Below, one piece after another: positions 16,520 to 25,160 of a stretch of DNA of 32,686 nucleotides. Each line of letters starts with the position of its first letter. The stretch's first letter is position 1. The notes below the pieces were generated by a model that saw only the letters and a list, made by a program, of their open reading frames with translations, ran no database searches and was not told the origin of the DNA. Origin of the DNA: Bacteroidia bacterium (lineage in GTDB: Bacteria; Bacteroidota; Bacteroidia; NS11-12g; UBA955); assembly GCA_023258655.1 (NCBI GenBank), contig JALQWO010000003.1, positions 2,659-35,344 on the forward strand, in the 5' to 3' direction. The translations under genes and the position numbers were made by a program.

Positions 16520-17707
16520 TCAAGCAATCGCTCCGCTGAAAACAATTTCATCGTGCCAATAAATCGCCACAAATTGTCCCGCGGTTACTGCTTTGTCTGG
16601 CGCAGAAAATACCACTTGAAATCCACCATTTATTGCTAATAATTTACAACCCACCAAGGCTTGTCGGTATCGAAATCTGCATTGCAATTCATGTGAATCC
16701 AGCACGGACTCTTTCATGCTCGGCCTCACCCAATGCGCCTCTTCCTCACGCACGAACAACCCAGATGAAATCAATCCCCAGTGATTTTCGCCTTGGCCCA
16801 CATAAATGACATTTTCTTCCACATCTGTCTGCAATACAAAAAGCGGCAATGGCTTACCACCGATTTGCAGCCCTCTCCGCTGTCCACGCGTGTAAAAGTG
16901 AGCTCCGTTGTGCTTGGCGATCACCTTGCCATCAGCCCGCTGAAATTTCGCATGCCACACACCGGGATTGTCGATTCCGTCGCCCCGCAACACCCTTTCT
17001 TTATGTGCCAATACTGCCGGTGCATCTCTCTCAATTTCAATGATATCGCCTTGCTTTACCTTCAATTGTTGTTGCAAAAATTCCGGCAAACTCACATGAC
17101 CAATAAAACACAGACCCTGACTGTCTTTTTTTCCCGCAGTGACCAATCCCCCCGCTTCGGCCAATCGCCGAACTTCACTTTTTTCCATATCCCCAATGGG
17201 GAAAAGGGCCTTGGATAATTGAAACTGGTTGAGCTGACACAAAAAGTAACTCTGGTCTTTGTTAGGGTCTTTTCCGCTCATCAAACGAAATTCAATAGCC
17301 CCATCAACCAACACCTCTTCTTTGCGCACGTAATGCCCCGTTGCCACAAAGTCTGCACCCAACTTCAACGCCTCATCCAGAAACACATCAAACTTGATTT
17401 CTCGGTTACACAGTACATCCGGGTTGGGCGTTCTGCCCTTGCCGTATTCCTCAAACATATAGTCCACAATTCGCTCCTTGTAAAGGGCGCTCAAATCCAA
17501 AACCTGAAACGGAATCCCCAAGTGCTCTGCCACCAACATGGCATCTCTACTATCGTCGATCCACGGACATTCATCCTCCAAAGTCACACTGGCATCATTC
17601 CAATTGCGCATGAACAATCCGATGACCTCATGACCCTGCTGCTTGAGCAACAACGCCACAACGGAGCTATCAACCCCGCCACTCATGCCAACGACAATTC
17701 TCGCCAT
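16520..17707 (-). CDS. mnmA: MnmA, tRNA-specific 2-thiouridylase
   Basis: A 395-residue cytoplasmic enzyme that adds sulfur to U34 of tRNAs for Lys, Glu and Gln. The PP-loop is SGGVDSS (9-15). The catalytic cysteines are Cys100 (NPDVLCNREIKF) and Cys200 (SQGLCFIG), matching the known two-cysteine mechanism. ATGHYVR (122-128) and GKDPNKDQSYFL (145-156) are also family hallmarks. Length is slightly above the E. coli protein. It lies 26 nt downstream of the von Willebrand-like gene and may be on the same transcript. Confidence 0.95.
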   Translation of the reverse strand: MARIVVGMSGGVDSSVVALLLKQQGHEVIGLFMRNWNDASVTLEDECPWIDDSRDAMLVAEHLGIPFQVLDLSALYKERIVDYMFEEYGKGRTPNPDVLCNREIKFDVFLDEALKLGADFVATGHYVRKEEVLVDGAIEFRLMSGKDPNKDQSYFLCQLNQFQLSKALFPIGDMEKSEVRRLAEAGGLVTAGKKDSQGLCFIGHVSLPEFLQQQLKVKQGDIIEIERDAPAVLAHKERVLRGDGIDNPGVWHAKFQRADGKVIAKHNGAHFYTRGQRRGLQIGGKPLPLFVLQTDVEENVIYVGQGENHWGLISSGLFVREEEAHWVRPSMKESVLDSHELQCRFRYRQALVGCKLLAINGGFQVVFSAPDKAVTAGQFVAIYWHDEIVFSGAIA

Positions 17708-17733
17708 GGGGCAAAGTTCGGGATTGTGATTGA

Positions 17734-19779
17734 TTAATACTTACCCAAATAACGACGGATCGACCATTCCGCACCCAACAGCACGACAATGGCCAACATC
17801 CACCCCCACAAATCCCACCAATGCACATTGTGTGATTGAGATTTCATCACCGGCTTCGCCAAAACGGTTCTCGCCAAAACGGTAGACAACGAATCACCAT
17901 TCCTGAGGGGTAAAAAAGCACCCGATGATTGATCCGCCAGCTGTTTCAACAATTTGTGATTGGCTTGTGTACTCAATATTTCCGCAGGCTGATCCACTAT
18001 GGCAAAGGGCAATTCCGTTTTGAATTTACCTCCCATCGATTGTGCTTGCAAAATATATCTTCCCGCATTTAACCCCGCCAAACTCGCCATCCAACCCTGT
18101 TCTCCTCGCGCAAGATTCACACTCCGCGACCTTCCTTTTTCATCCACCAATTTCAACTGTCGCTCCGCGTCATCATCCATCATACCACTTTTGTCTCTAC
18201 AAACCACCCGCGCATATACCCGATCACGCAAGTCCCATGTGTTGGTAGACAATACAATTTCCAGGGGTTTTTTCGCCGCTGCCGCAGAGGAAATCAATCC
18301 TATCGTTCTTCGCACCCAAGCATCAAAGGCCAAAGCATCGCCATACTGAGACTTTTCTTGCATCCGCCAACGCCAAATTCCTTCTCCATAAAATTGCGCC
18401 ATGGCCGCCGATTCCTTGCGCCAATACACCAACAAAGGCAATTGCGTATTCACACCACTCCAACGCTGATACAACAGGGCTTCACCACCTGCAGGCACCC
18501 ACTGTTTCGACACAGGTGCATAGACAGGGGGAAAACCCAGCCATCGAGCCGATTCCTTTTCATCCAACCCCCAAATGGCTTCATTGTTGTTCCAATGGGG
18601 CTGAACCTCCTGCCAGTTTCTGAGCGATACCGTCTCACCTGACTGTCCCAAAGCCTTTCCCAATCCTGAAACATTCTGTCCATCAGTAGAAAAAATCCAA
18701 ATGGCCTTCCCCGCCACAATCCAATCTGACAGTTTTTTCAGTTCTTGTTGCGATTGAAATTTCCAACCATGAAGCACAAATACATCGGCATCTTCCATGC
18801 TTTGCGACCGGGACAATGATTCCACCAAGAATTGACCGCCCATCTCCAAGGCTATTTTCATGGCGGCAATGTCGGGGTGTGGAGCCCCGTAAATCAGGGC
18901 AACCTTTTTTCGTTCGTCTATTACTTTGATGTATTTGGCGCGCTGATTATTGATGCTATTTTGATCACCTTTGGCCCCAATCACTGAAATCGAAATGGGC
19001 ATCATCCCCTTGGATGTTGGTCGTATTTCAAAAGCCATGCGTTTCCAATCTTGTTCGCTGCTGGGCGACCATAACTGTTCCCTTACTTCTTTACCTGCAA
19101 CCAATTGAATCCTCAATGGCTGTCCTTTTAATCGTTGGCTTTTCACAGAAACTTCCACAGAAAATGTGTTCCCCAGAAATGCTTCATCATTGCATTGCAC
19201 AGATTCAATGGACGCATCGATTTGTGGCTGTGGATCTCCTGCGCCAACCAAAATCAATGGTATTCCCGAGGCCACAGGTTCAAATTGGGGATTTCTGCCT
19301 TCGTTGTTAATACCATCCGACAGCCAAACCACCCCCGCAACCGCCGTATTGGCCGCAATCCCGTTTGCGTGCTGAAGCACGGCAGACATATTCGTATGGT
19401 ACACATCCAACCCTTGCAACGGCCCACCCATCAACACCTTATCGGCAAATTGATATTCCTGCACTTTCACACCTTTGGTCCTTCTCACCCCCTCCAGCAC
19501 TTCTGACCACCGTTGCTTCTCAGACTCAGAAACCGATTTGCTCACATCGCTATAAACCAACAACACCGGATCTTGTACCCACTGCCGAACACGAATCCAC
19601 CAAGGATTGAAAAACAACAAAATCAACAAGAACATCGCAACGAAACGACAAGCAGCAGCCCAAATCCAAGGGGACTTCCATCCGCCCTGAGCACGAATAT
19701 TCCTGAAGTAATGAAACACTGCCAACAAGGCAGACACTAAGAATGCGATTACCCAACCTAAAACTGGAACGCCGAGCAT
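17734..19779 (-). CDS. Membrane-anchored von Willebrand A-like protein (681 aa)
   Basis: Two N-terminal membrane helices (about residues 4-25 and 38-62) are followed by a VWA-like fold: DVSKS (Asp78, Ser80, Ser82) resembles the metal-binding DxSxS motif, and VVWLSDGINNEG at about 150-161 supplies the next conserved Asp155. A long extracytoplasmic part follows and a final membrane helix sits near residues 655-675. Large VWA proteins of this layout are common in Bacteroidetes and sometimes sit near Bat-type genes, but none is here. Function is unknown. A Shine-Dalgarno-like GGAG lies 5 nt before the ATG. It follows the small T9SS cargo gene by 22 nt and precedes mnmA. Confidence 0.8.
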   Translation of the reverse strand: MLGVPVLGWVIAFLVSALLAVFHYFRNIRAQGGWKSPWIWAAACRFVAMFLLILLFFNPWWIRVRQWVQDPVLLVYSDVSKSVSESEKQRWSEVLEGVRRTKGVKVQEYQFADKVLMGGPLQGLDVYHTNMSAVLQHANGIAANTAVAGVVWLSDGINNEGRNPQFEPVASGIPLILVGAGDPQPQIDASIESVQCNDEAFLGNTFSVEVSVKSQRLKGQPLRIQLVAGKEVREQLWSPSSEQDWKRMAFEIRPTSKGMMPISISVIGAKGDQNSINNQRAKYIKVIDERKKVALIYGAPHPDIAAMKIALEMGGQFLVESLSRSQSMEDADVFVLHGWKFQSQQELKKLSDWIVAGKAIWIFSTDGQNVSGLGKALGQSGETVSLRNWQEVQPHWNNNEAIWGLDEKESARWLGFPPVYAPVSKQWVPAGGEALLYQRWSGVNTQLPLLVYWRKESAAMAQFYGEGIWRWRMQEKSQYGDALAFDAWVRRTIGLISSAAAAKKPLEIVLSTNTWDLRDRVYARVVCRDKSGMMDDDAERQLKLVDEKGRSRSVNLARGEQGWMASLAGLNAGRYILQAQSMGGKFKTELPFAIVDQPAEILSTQANHKLLKQLADQSSGAFLPLRNGDSLSTVLARTVLAKPVMKSQSHNVHWWDLWGWMLAIVVLLGAEWSIRRYLGKY

Positions 19780-19801
19780 GGTATCTCCAGTAAATTGGGG
19801 C

Positions 19802-20482
19802 TTATTGACGCACGAAGCCTACGCGGCTTATACCCTTTGGCGTTTCAAGCAACAAAGAGTAAACCCCGGCCGACAAATCGGAGACATCCAAACGGCCTTC
19901 GGTAATTGTAACGGCCTTTACAACAGCGCCTTTGGCATCCAACAATTGGGCTTGACTTGACTCAACACCCAATACCTGCAACACATCCTTCACAGGGTTG
20001 GGATAAACCGTAGCCATCTCCACCATCCATGATTGGGTATTCGCACCCCAACGGATATAAATATTCCAAGTAATGGTATCCCGATCTGTGGGATTATCAA
20101 AATCCCAAATGGCGTATTTCACCACCGCCGTATCCGCCTTCCCGTTGGGGAAAACCGTAATTTTCAATGATGCCTCCGCATTGGGAGCCACCTTTGACAT
20201 GGTATCATTGTTCAAAAATGTGGCATAACAGTTACGATTGTCGCAAAAAGAAACATCCCAAGCCGAGGGATAATCAATGCTCACCTTTTCATAAGCAAAA
20301 ATGATGGCCGTTTTCTTCAAATTTTTGAAATGAATTGGACAATCAACAGGCTGGGTGGCATCTGGATAAAACGTGTGCTCTGCCTTTCCGTTTTCCAACT
20401 CAAAACCTTGGGCTTTTGCTACTCCAATGCCGGCAAACAACATCGCCAACACAACCAAACTGCGATTTATCGTACGTTTCAT
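19802..20482 (-). CDS. Small secreted protein with T9SS type A sorting domain
   Basis: A 226-residue exported protein. ATG at 20482 (MKRTINRS) gives a clear signal peptide ending AKAQ at about residue 25; the in-frame start further upstream lies beyond the promoter box. The middle (about 30-150) is a beta-rich domain containing FYPDATQPVDCPIHFKN, not assigned to a family. The last 70 residues have the type A sorting pattern: VYPNPVKDVLQV, then QLLDAKGAVVKAV, LDVSDLSAGVYSLLL and a basic end (ISRVGFVRQ). T9SS would export it across the outer membrane. A perfect -7 box lies 5 nt before the ATG. Confidence 0.88.
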   Translation of the reverse strand: MKRTINRSLVVLAMLFAGIGVAKAQGFELENGKAEHTFYPDATQPVDCPIHFKNLKKTAIIFAYEKVSIDYPSAWDVSFCDNRNCYATFLNNDTMSKVAPNAEASLKITVFPNGKADTAVVKYAIWDFDNPTDRDTITWNIYIRWGANTQSWMVEMATVYPNPVKDVLQVLGVESSQAQLLDAKGAVVKAVTITEGRLDVSDLSAGVYSLLLETPKGISRVGFVRQ

Positions 20483-20487
20483 GATAG

Positions 20488-20495
20488 CAAAAATA
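20488..20495 (-). promoter_or_regulatory. -7 promoter box of the small T9SS cargo gene (TATTTTTG)
   Basis: A perfect TAnnTTTG match on the minus strand, 5 nt before the ATG at 20482. The predicted transcript is leaderless or nearly so. It probably also drives the downstream von Willebrand-like gene and perhaps mnmA. Confidence 0.55.
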
Positions 20496-20517
20496 CACAA
20501 AAGTCAGCACAAGGCGA

Positions 20518-21234
20518 TTACAAATGGGCAAAGGCCATCAAATCATCAACCACACCGCCATACAACGCATGCGATTCTTCGCGATGTACTTGTCCTCTGC
20601 GATACCAATAAGTAAAGATCCCCGCTTGCAATCCACCCACAACATCTGTATCCCAAGTATCTCCCAAATAAACAGCTTGATTTGCTTCGCAGCAGGCCAT
20701 CGACAATGCTTGGGTAAAAAATGCTTCCGAGGGCTTGGCCACCCCCAACGATTCCGATGTTACCATGAATTGTATCAGAGGCGCAATCCCCGAGCAGCGA
20801 ATTTTTGTTTGTTGTGTCGCCTCAAATCCATTAGTCAACAACGCAACATTGTATCGCTGGCTCATCACCTGCAAGGCCTCCAATGCTTGGGGCATCATTT
20901 GTGTCATGAGCGGACATATGTCCAAATATTCCTGCCAAACATTGGCGGGCTGAAGTGCAGCAGGCACCCCCATGGCATCAAAAGTGTCTGTAAAACGCGC
21001 CGTCCTTAACACCTCCTTGCTCACCTCACCGCGCTCATAGCGCTTCCAATATGCCGCATTCACATCTTGATACAACGCCACAAACTGATCTACATGGTAG
21101 TCCGAATGCAAATGCAAATTGTGTCTGCGATAGAGTTCTTTCAATGCCTCATTGGCATTGGCATCAAAGTCCCACAAGGTATTGTCAAGATCCAAAAAGA
21201 TCCATTCCACCGTTGAGGGAAAGGGTTTCATCAT
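20518..21234 (-). CDS. HAD-superfamily nucleotidase, YjjG-like
   Basis: A 238-residue HAD phosphatase. Motif I is FLDLDNTLWDF with the nucleophile Asp near residue 13. Motif II is LLTNGF, then SLGVAKPSEAFF supplies the Lys motif III and YLGDTWDTDVVGG motif IV. The pattern TNGFEATQQTKI...SESLGVAKP matches YjjG/noncanonical pyrimidine nucleotidases, which remove phosphate from unusual nucleotides such as dUMP analogues. The ATG at 21234 lies 1 nt after the adk stop; an ATG at 21231 is equally possible. It is therefore coupled to adk, a sensible nucleotide-metabolism pair. Confidence 0.88.
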   Translation of the reverse strand: MMKPFPSTVEWIFLDLDNTLWDFDANANEALKELYRRHNLHLHSDYHVDQFVALYQDVNAAYWKRYERGEVSKEVLRTARFTDTFDAMGVPAALQPANVWQEYLDICPLMTQMMPQALEALQVMSQRYNVALLTNGFEATQQTKIRCSGIAPLIQFMVTSESLGVAKPSEAFFTQALSMACCEANQAVYLGDTWDTDVVGGLQAGIFTYWYRRGQVHREESHALYGGVVDDLMAFAHL

Positions 21235-21235
21235 C

Positions 21236-21808
21236 TCAGAGTGAATCAATGTGGGCGCACAAAGCACCAAAAATATCTTCCACTTCGCCGATACCGTTCA
21301 CACCGTGGTATTTACCTTGTGATTGGTAGTAACCCTGCAACGGTAAGGTTTTGTTTTGATACTCCTGAAAACGGTTGCGAATGGTGGACTCGTCTTGATC
21401 ATCTGCCCGACCACTGCTTTGCCCACGCAACAGCAAACGCTTCACCAATTCATCCTCATCCACCTCCAAACCCAACACAATGGAAATCCCAGTCTGAAAC
21501 TCTTTCAACATCACATCCAGGGCATCCGCCTGGGGTGTGGTGCGAGGGAATCCGTCGAAAATAAACCCGCCGGCTTCGGGATGTGACAACATGAAATTCT
21601 TCACCATGCCAATAACAACAGTGTCTGGCACCAGCTCTCCCTTGGAAATATACTCATTGGCTTGATTGCCCAGCTCAGTACCGGCGCTGCGCTCTGCCCG
21701 CAATAAATCACCTGTTGAAATGTGCTGCAGTTGATATTTACTCAACAGTTTCTCGCTTTGGGTGCCTTTGCCCGCGCCCGGAGGGCCAAAAATGATCAAA
21801 TTCAGCAT
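21236..21808 (-). CDS. adk: Adk, adenylate kinase
   Basis: A 190-residue adenylate kinase that interconverts ATP plus AMP with two ADP. The P-loop GPPGAGKGTQ starts at residue 8, ISTGDLLRAE follows as the AMP-site segment, and DGFPRTTPQADAL is the family signature. The LID is of the short type without zinc cysteines; GRADDQDESTIRNRF supplies the conserved Arg residues. ATG at 21808 (MLNLIIFG) is preferred over the longer frame (start at 21823) because the P-loop then sits at its usual distance from the N-terminus. A one-mismatch box (TTTCTTTG, 21821-21828) lies 12 nt upstream. It is divergent from the nonulosonate genes. Confidence 0.95.
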   Translation of the reverse strand: MLNLIIFGPPGAGKGTQSEKLLSKYQLQHISTGDLLRAERSAGTELGNQANEYISKGELVPDTVVIGMVKNFMLSHPEAGGFIFDGFPRTTPQADALDVMLKEFQTGISIVLGLEVDEDELVKRLLLRGQSSGRADDQDESTIRNRFQEYQNKTLPLQGYYQSQGKYHGVNGIGEVEDIFGALCAHIDSL

Positions 21809-21864
21809 AATGTGTGGTCGCAAAGAAACGACATACCCCGAACTTCACCAACCTTGATTTTCTT

Positions 21865-21872
21865 TACCTTTG
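21865..21872 (+). promoter_or_regulatory. -7 promoter box of the nonulosonate operon (TACCTTTG)
   Basis: A perfect TAnnTTTG match, 6 nt before the ATG at 21879. It probably drives all four genes to 25144, whose gaps are 3, 21 and -1 nt. Confidence 0.6.
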
Positions 21873-21878
21873 AAAATC

Positions 21879-22619
21879 ATGTACGCGTTTATCCAAGCCC
21901 GTATGGGCTCTTCGCGATTGCCAGGCAAAATGTCTATGACCTTGCCCGATGGCAAAACCCTGCTCGAAGCGGTGATTGGTAGACTCGCGCCCCATGATGT
22001 AACACCCGTACTATTAACCACAAAGCAGCCGGCCGACGACGCCCTGGCATCCATGGCCGCACGCTACAACCTACCCGTATTCAGGGGTGATGAAGAGGAT
22101 GTTCTCAGTCGATTTGCCGAAGCCAGCGAAGTGTTCAACGTTCCAGAAAACGACTTCGTGTTGCGCATCTGTGCCGACAACCCCTACCTGAGTCATTACA
22201 TCATTGATCAAACCCTACGCACTTGCCAGCAATTGCCAGAAAATGACTACATCACTTTGGGCCACGGAGGCAAGCCAGGCATCAAACACCATACGGGTAT
22301 TTTTGTTGAAGCAGTCAAGCCAAAAGCGCTGAAAACACTCATGCCACTGCAAAACGACTGGTACAATGAGCATGTTACCATCGGGCTCTATGAAAACCCC
22401 AACAAATACAAGATTCTGATTCAAGAAATTCCAGCGGAATGGCACCCCGATTTTGAGAAAATTCGGTTAACCATTGATGACATAGATGATTGGAATTTTT
22501 GCCTAAAGACCTACCCTTCATTGGCTCCTCTCGACTTCCCTCAACAGCGAAAACTGCTGCTAAGTGAAAAAAGTTGGGTAACTTTGATGGAAAATCAAAT
22601 CAACAAATACCAGAAATAA
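21879..22619 (+). CDS. SpsF-like cytidylyltransferase
   Basis: A 246-residue nucleotidyltransferase of the CTP_transf_3 (SpsF/NeuA/KdsB) family. The N-terminal nucleotide loop is FIQARMGSSRLPGK (residues 4-17), RGDEEDVLSRF lies near 70-80, and RICADNPYLS carries the metal-binding Asp. A start at TTG 21870 is rejected in favour of ATG 21879. The closest recognisable subgroup is SpsF, whose members sit with NeuB-like synthases in surface-sugar clusters. The inferred role is to load CMP on the product of the next two genes. True NeuA proteins have a different N-terminal wording, so the activated sugar is uncertain. Confidence 0.85.
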   Translation: MYAFIQARMGSSRLPGKMSMTLPDGKTLLEAVIGRLAPHDVTPVLLTTKQPADDALASMAARYNLPVFRGDEEDVLSRFAEASEVFNVPENDFVLRICADNPYLSHYIIDQTLRTCQQLPENDYITLGHGGKPGIKHHTGIFVEAVKPKALKTLMPLQNDWYNEHVTIGLYENPNKYKILIQEIPAEWHPDFEKIRLTIDDIDDWNFCLKTYPSLAPLDFPQQRKLLLSEKSWVTLMENQINKYQK

Positions 22620-22622
22620 CGC

Positions 22623-23672
22623 ATGTCGCAACACCAGCATACTTATATCATCGGAGAAATCGGACAGAACCACAACGGATCCGTAGACATTGCCAAACTC
22701 ATCATCGATGCTGCGGCAAGACCCGTTCGCGACGACCTGTTCGATATGGACTTGCCTCGCATGGACGCCGTAAAACTCACCAAACGCGATTTGGCACAAG
22801 AATTATCGGCATCCCAAATGTCGCGCGAGTACAACTCTCCCCATTCCTTTGGCAAAACATATGGTGAACATCGCGCCAAATTGGAATTGAACGATGAACA
22901 ACATTTTGAATTATACCAATATGCAAAGTCCCATGGACTGGATTTTGTAGAGACGCTGTGTGCCATCGGATGCCTGAGCATGACCAAATATTTCATGCCA
23001 GACCGTCTCAAAGTAGCCAGTCGCGACCTAACCAATTTACCCTTACTCAGTGCATTGGCAGAAACCAAAATACCCATCATTTTATCAACAGGAATGGGCG
23101 GGTACAAGGAAATCGACGATGCGTTGGCAACGATCACGCGCTACCACAACCACATCTCCATTTTGCACTGCGTTTCCGAATACCCAACGCGACCCGAAAA
23201 CGCCAATCTCTTGTCGATCAAGGCATTGCAAAAGAAGTACCCTGAATACAGCGTAGGCTATTCTGACCATACTGTAGGCATCAGCGCGCCCGTTTCCGCC
23301 GTGGCCATGGGGGCAAAAATCATTGAAAAACACATCACTCTCGATCGTCGCATGAAGGGCACCGACCAAGCGGGATCCCTGGGTGTAGAGGGAATTCAAC
23401 GCATGGTGCGTGACATTCGATTGATTGAACGATCCATGGGTGTTGAAGATGTATTTATTGCCGATTCCACAGTGTCAGCCAAACACAAATTGGAGCGCTC
23501 CATTGCAACAAATCGAGAAATCAAAGCTGGCGAAATTATCCAAGCATCAGATTTACATTTATTGTCGCCCGGAGACGGTTTCAAGTGGCATGAAATAGAC
23601 AAAGTGGTTGGCAAAAAGGCATTGGCTCCTATTCCCGCCGATGAAATCATCTACCCACAACACATTTCTTAA
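22623..23672 (+). CDS. NeuB-family nonulosonate synthase with SAF domain
   Basis: A 349-residue enzyme of the sialic-acid synthase family, which condenses phosphoenolpyruvate with a six-carbon sugar (or its 6-phosphate) to give a nine-carbon acid. GEIGQNHNG (11-19) is the barrel start. Lys51 and Lys130 fall at the PEP-binding positions. ILSTGMGG and HCVSEYPT follow. Both metal ligands are kept, His216 (SDHT) and His237 (EKHIT). Residues about 287-349 form the antifreeze-like SAF domain. It begins 3 nt after the cytidylyltransferase gene. The sequence does not decide between Neu5Ac, KDN, legionaminic or pseudaminic products. Confidence 0.9.
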   Translation: MSQHQHTYIIGEIGQNHNGSVDIAKLIIDAAARPVRDDLFDMDLPRMDAVKLTKRDLAQELSASQMSREYNSPHSFGKTYGEHRAKLELNDEQHFELYQYAKSHGLDFVETLCAIGCLSMTKYFMPDRLKVASRDLTNLPLLSALAETKIPIILSTGMGGYKEIDDALATITRYHNHISILHCVSEYPTRPENANLLSIKALQKKYPEYSVGYSDHTVGISAPVSAVAMGAKIIEKHITLDRRMKGTDQAGSLGVEGIQRMVRDIRLIERSMGVEDVFIADSTVSAKHKLERSIATNREIKAGEIIQASDLHLLSPGDGFKWHEIDKVVGKKALAPIPADEIIYPQHIS

Positions 23673-23693
23673 TTCACTTTACAATAGAAAGCG

Positions 23694-24209
23694 ATGATTC
23701 AACAACTGTTGCCCAAATTGGTACTCACCGACATTGATGGCGTTTGGACAGATGCGGGAATGTATTACGATCAAACGGGTAATGAATGGAAAAAGTTCAG
23801 CACTAGCGACAGTGCGGGGGTACTATTTTGCAAGCACCTTTCGATTCCTGTGGGCATCATCACGGGAGAAGACACGGCCATTGTGAAACGCCGGGCAGAA
23901 AAGTTAAAAATTGACCACCTCTATCAGGGCATCCAAGACAAACTGTCTGTGGCCAGTGCATTGTGCACTCAGCTGGGGATATCATTGTCAGAAGTGGCCT
24001 ACATCGGCGATGATTTGGGCGATGTTCCGCTGCTGAAGGCTGTTGGTTTTTCTGCCGCACCCGCCAATGCGCCTGAATACATCCGCAACATGGTGCACCT
24101 AACTACAACCAAAGCGGGGGGAGACGGTGCATTCCGCGAATTTGTGGAAGAACTATTACATCGCGCAGGCGTTTTGCCGACCGTTTTGGCACACTATCAA
24201 ATTGGATAA
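23694..24209 (+). CDS. KdsC-like HAD phosphatase
   Basis: A 171-residue C0-type HAD phosphatase. The nucleophile motif is LTDIDGVWTD with Asp13 and Asp15; IITGEDT is motif II, and AYIGDDLGDVPLL is motif IV. Small tetrameric phosphatases of this kind hydrolyse KDO-8-phosphate or, in the Bacteroides thetaiotaomicron KDN cluster, KDN-9-phosphate. Placed next to a NeuB-type synthase it most likely removes the 9-phosphate of its product, which would mean the synthase uses a 6-phosphate sugar. A housekeeping KdsC for lipopolysaccharide is the alternative. Its TAA stop overlaps the next ATG by 1 nt. Confidence 0.87.
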   Translation: MIQQLLPKLVLTDIDGVWTDAGMYYDQTGNEWKKFSTSDSAGVLFCKHLSIPVGIITGEDTAIVKRRAEKLKIDHLYQGIQDKLSVASALCTQLGISLSEVAYIGDDLGDVPLLKAVGFSAAPANAPEYIRNMVHLTTTKAGGDGAFREFVEELLHRAGVLPTVLAHYQIG

Positions 24210-25144
24210 TGCTGCAAAATTTGTTTCAATCGGCCCTCACAATAGGAAAAATCCTGGTCAAAAGCCAATTTGGCCTTCCCCAATTCCGTGCTCCTGAAAA
24301 ATCGGTGGTGGTTATCGCGAACGGGCCTTCTGCTCGATCTTTCATCGATCGGTGTGAGGAAGAGGGAATCGAATCGTTGAAACAAAAAGGATTGGCGTTT
24401 TTTGCCGTCAACAAATTCAGCTGTCAGCCCGAGTTTTTTCAGTTAAAACCCAAGTATTACCTCATGTTGGATATGTACTTCTTCGAATTCTCCAAAGAAG
24501 TATTCGAAAAGCCGTCCTTGCATCCCATCGCCCAATACAAACCCGATTTTGAAAAAACACAGCGGATGATCAATGAGACTTGGGAAGCCCTACAAAAAGT
24601 GGATTGGCCCATGGTTTTTTTCGTACCCCAACTGTATCGGAAAAGTTACATCGTTAACAACCTAAACAACCCAAATATCCAATTCGTCACATACAATTAT
24701 ACAGTAATCAAAGGTGCTGAAACATTCCGTAACCGCATGTATGATTGGCGTCTGGGTAGTCCACAGTGTGAAAACGTGGTGAATTCATGCATCTTCAACG
24801 CGATGCAAGCTGGATTTGAAAACATCTACATCACGGGGGTAGACCACGACTTCCACATCAACATCATGGTAGACTCAGACAACACCATCATCCGAACAGA
24901 GTCGCACTTTTATGCCGATGAAAACAAGAAACACCCCTTGTTGAAACAAGAACCCGATGGCACCACCGGCAAAATTCGATTGCATGAACTATTTCTTAGT
25001 TTGGTGAAGGTGCATACCGGTTATGATGAAACGGCCCGCTACGCCAAACACAGTCAGAAACGAGTTGTAAACCTCACCGAAGGGGGATACGTGGATGCCT
25101 TTGAACGAATGTCGCTGGGCGATTTCTTTCGTCAGTTTTCCTGA
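24209..25144 (+). CDS. Putative glycosyltransferase with ANGPS motif (GT42/DUF115-like)
   Basis: A 311-residue soluble protein. VVVIANGPSARSF (33-45) resembles the nucleotide-sugar loop AGNGPS of GT42 sialyltransferases and DUF115 proteins. AFFAVNKFSCQPEFF (63-77) sits where GT42 enzymes have a CNQF-type segment. NSCIFNAMQAGFENIYITGVDHDFH (192-216) matches the downstream helix-strand pattern ending in GxD. A SHFY stretch is at 232-235. No signal or membrane segment is evident. It is coupled by a TAATG overlap to the KdsC-like gene, so a role in transferring the CMP-activated nonulosonate is inferred. The similarity is recognised by eye and is moderate. Confidence 0.65.
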   Translation: MLQNLFQSALTIGKILVKSQFGLPQFRAPEKSVVVIANGPSARSFIDRCEEEGIESLKQKGLAFFAVNKFSCQPEFFQLKPKYYLMLDMYFFEFSKEVFEKPSLHPIAQYKPDFEKTQRMINETWEALQKVDWPMVFFVPQLYRKSYIVNNLNNPNIQFVTYNYTVIKGAETFRNRMYDWRLGSPQCENVVNSCIFNAMQAGFENIYITGVDHDFHINIMVDSDNTIIRTESHFYADENKKHPLLKQEPDGTTGKIRLHELFLSLVKVHTGYDETARYAKHSQKRVVNLTEGGYVDAFERMSLGDFFRQFS

Positions 25145-25160
25145 AATCCTCCAACTATCA

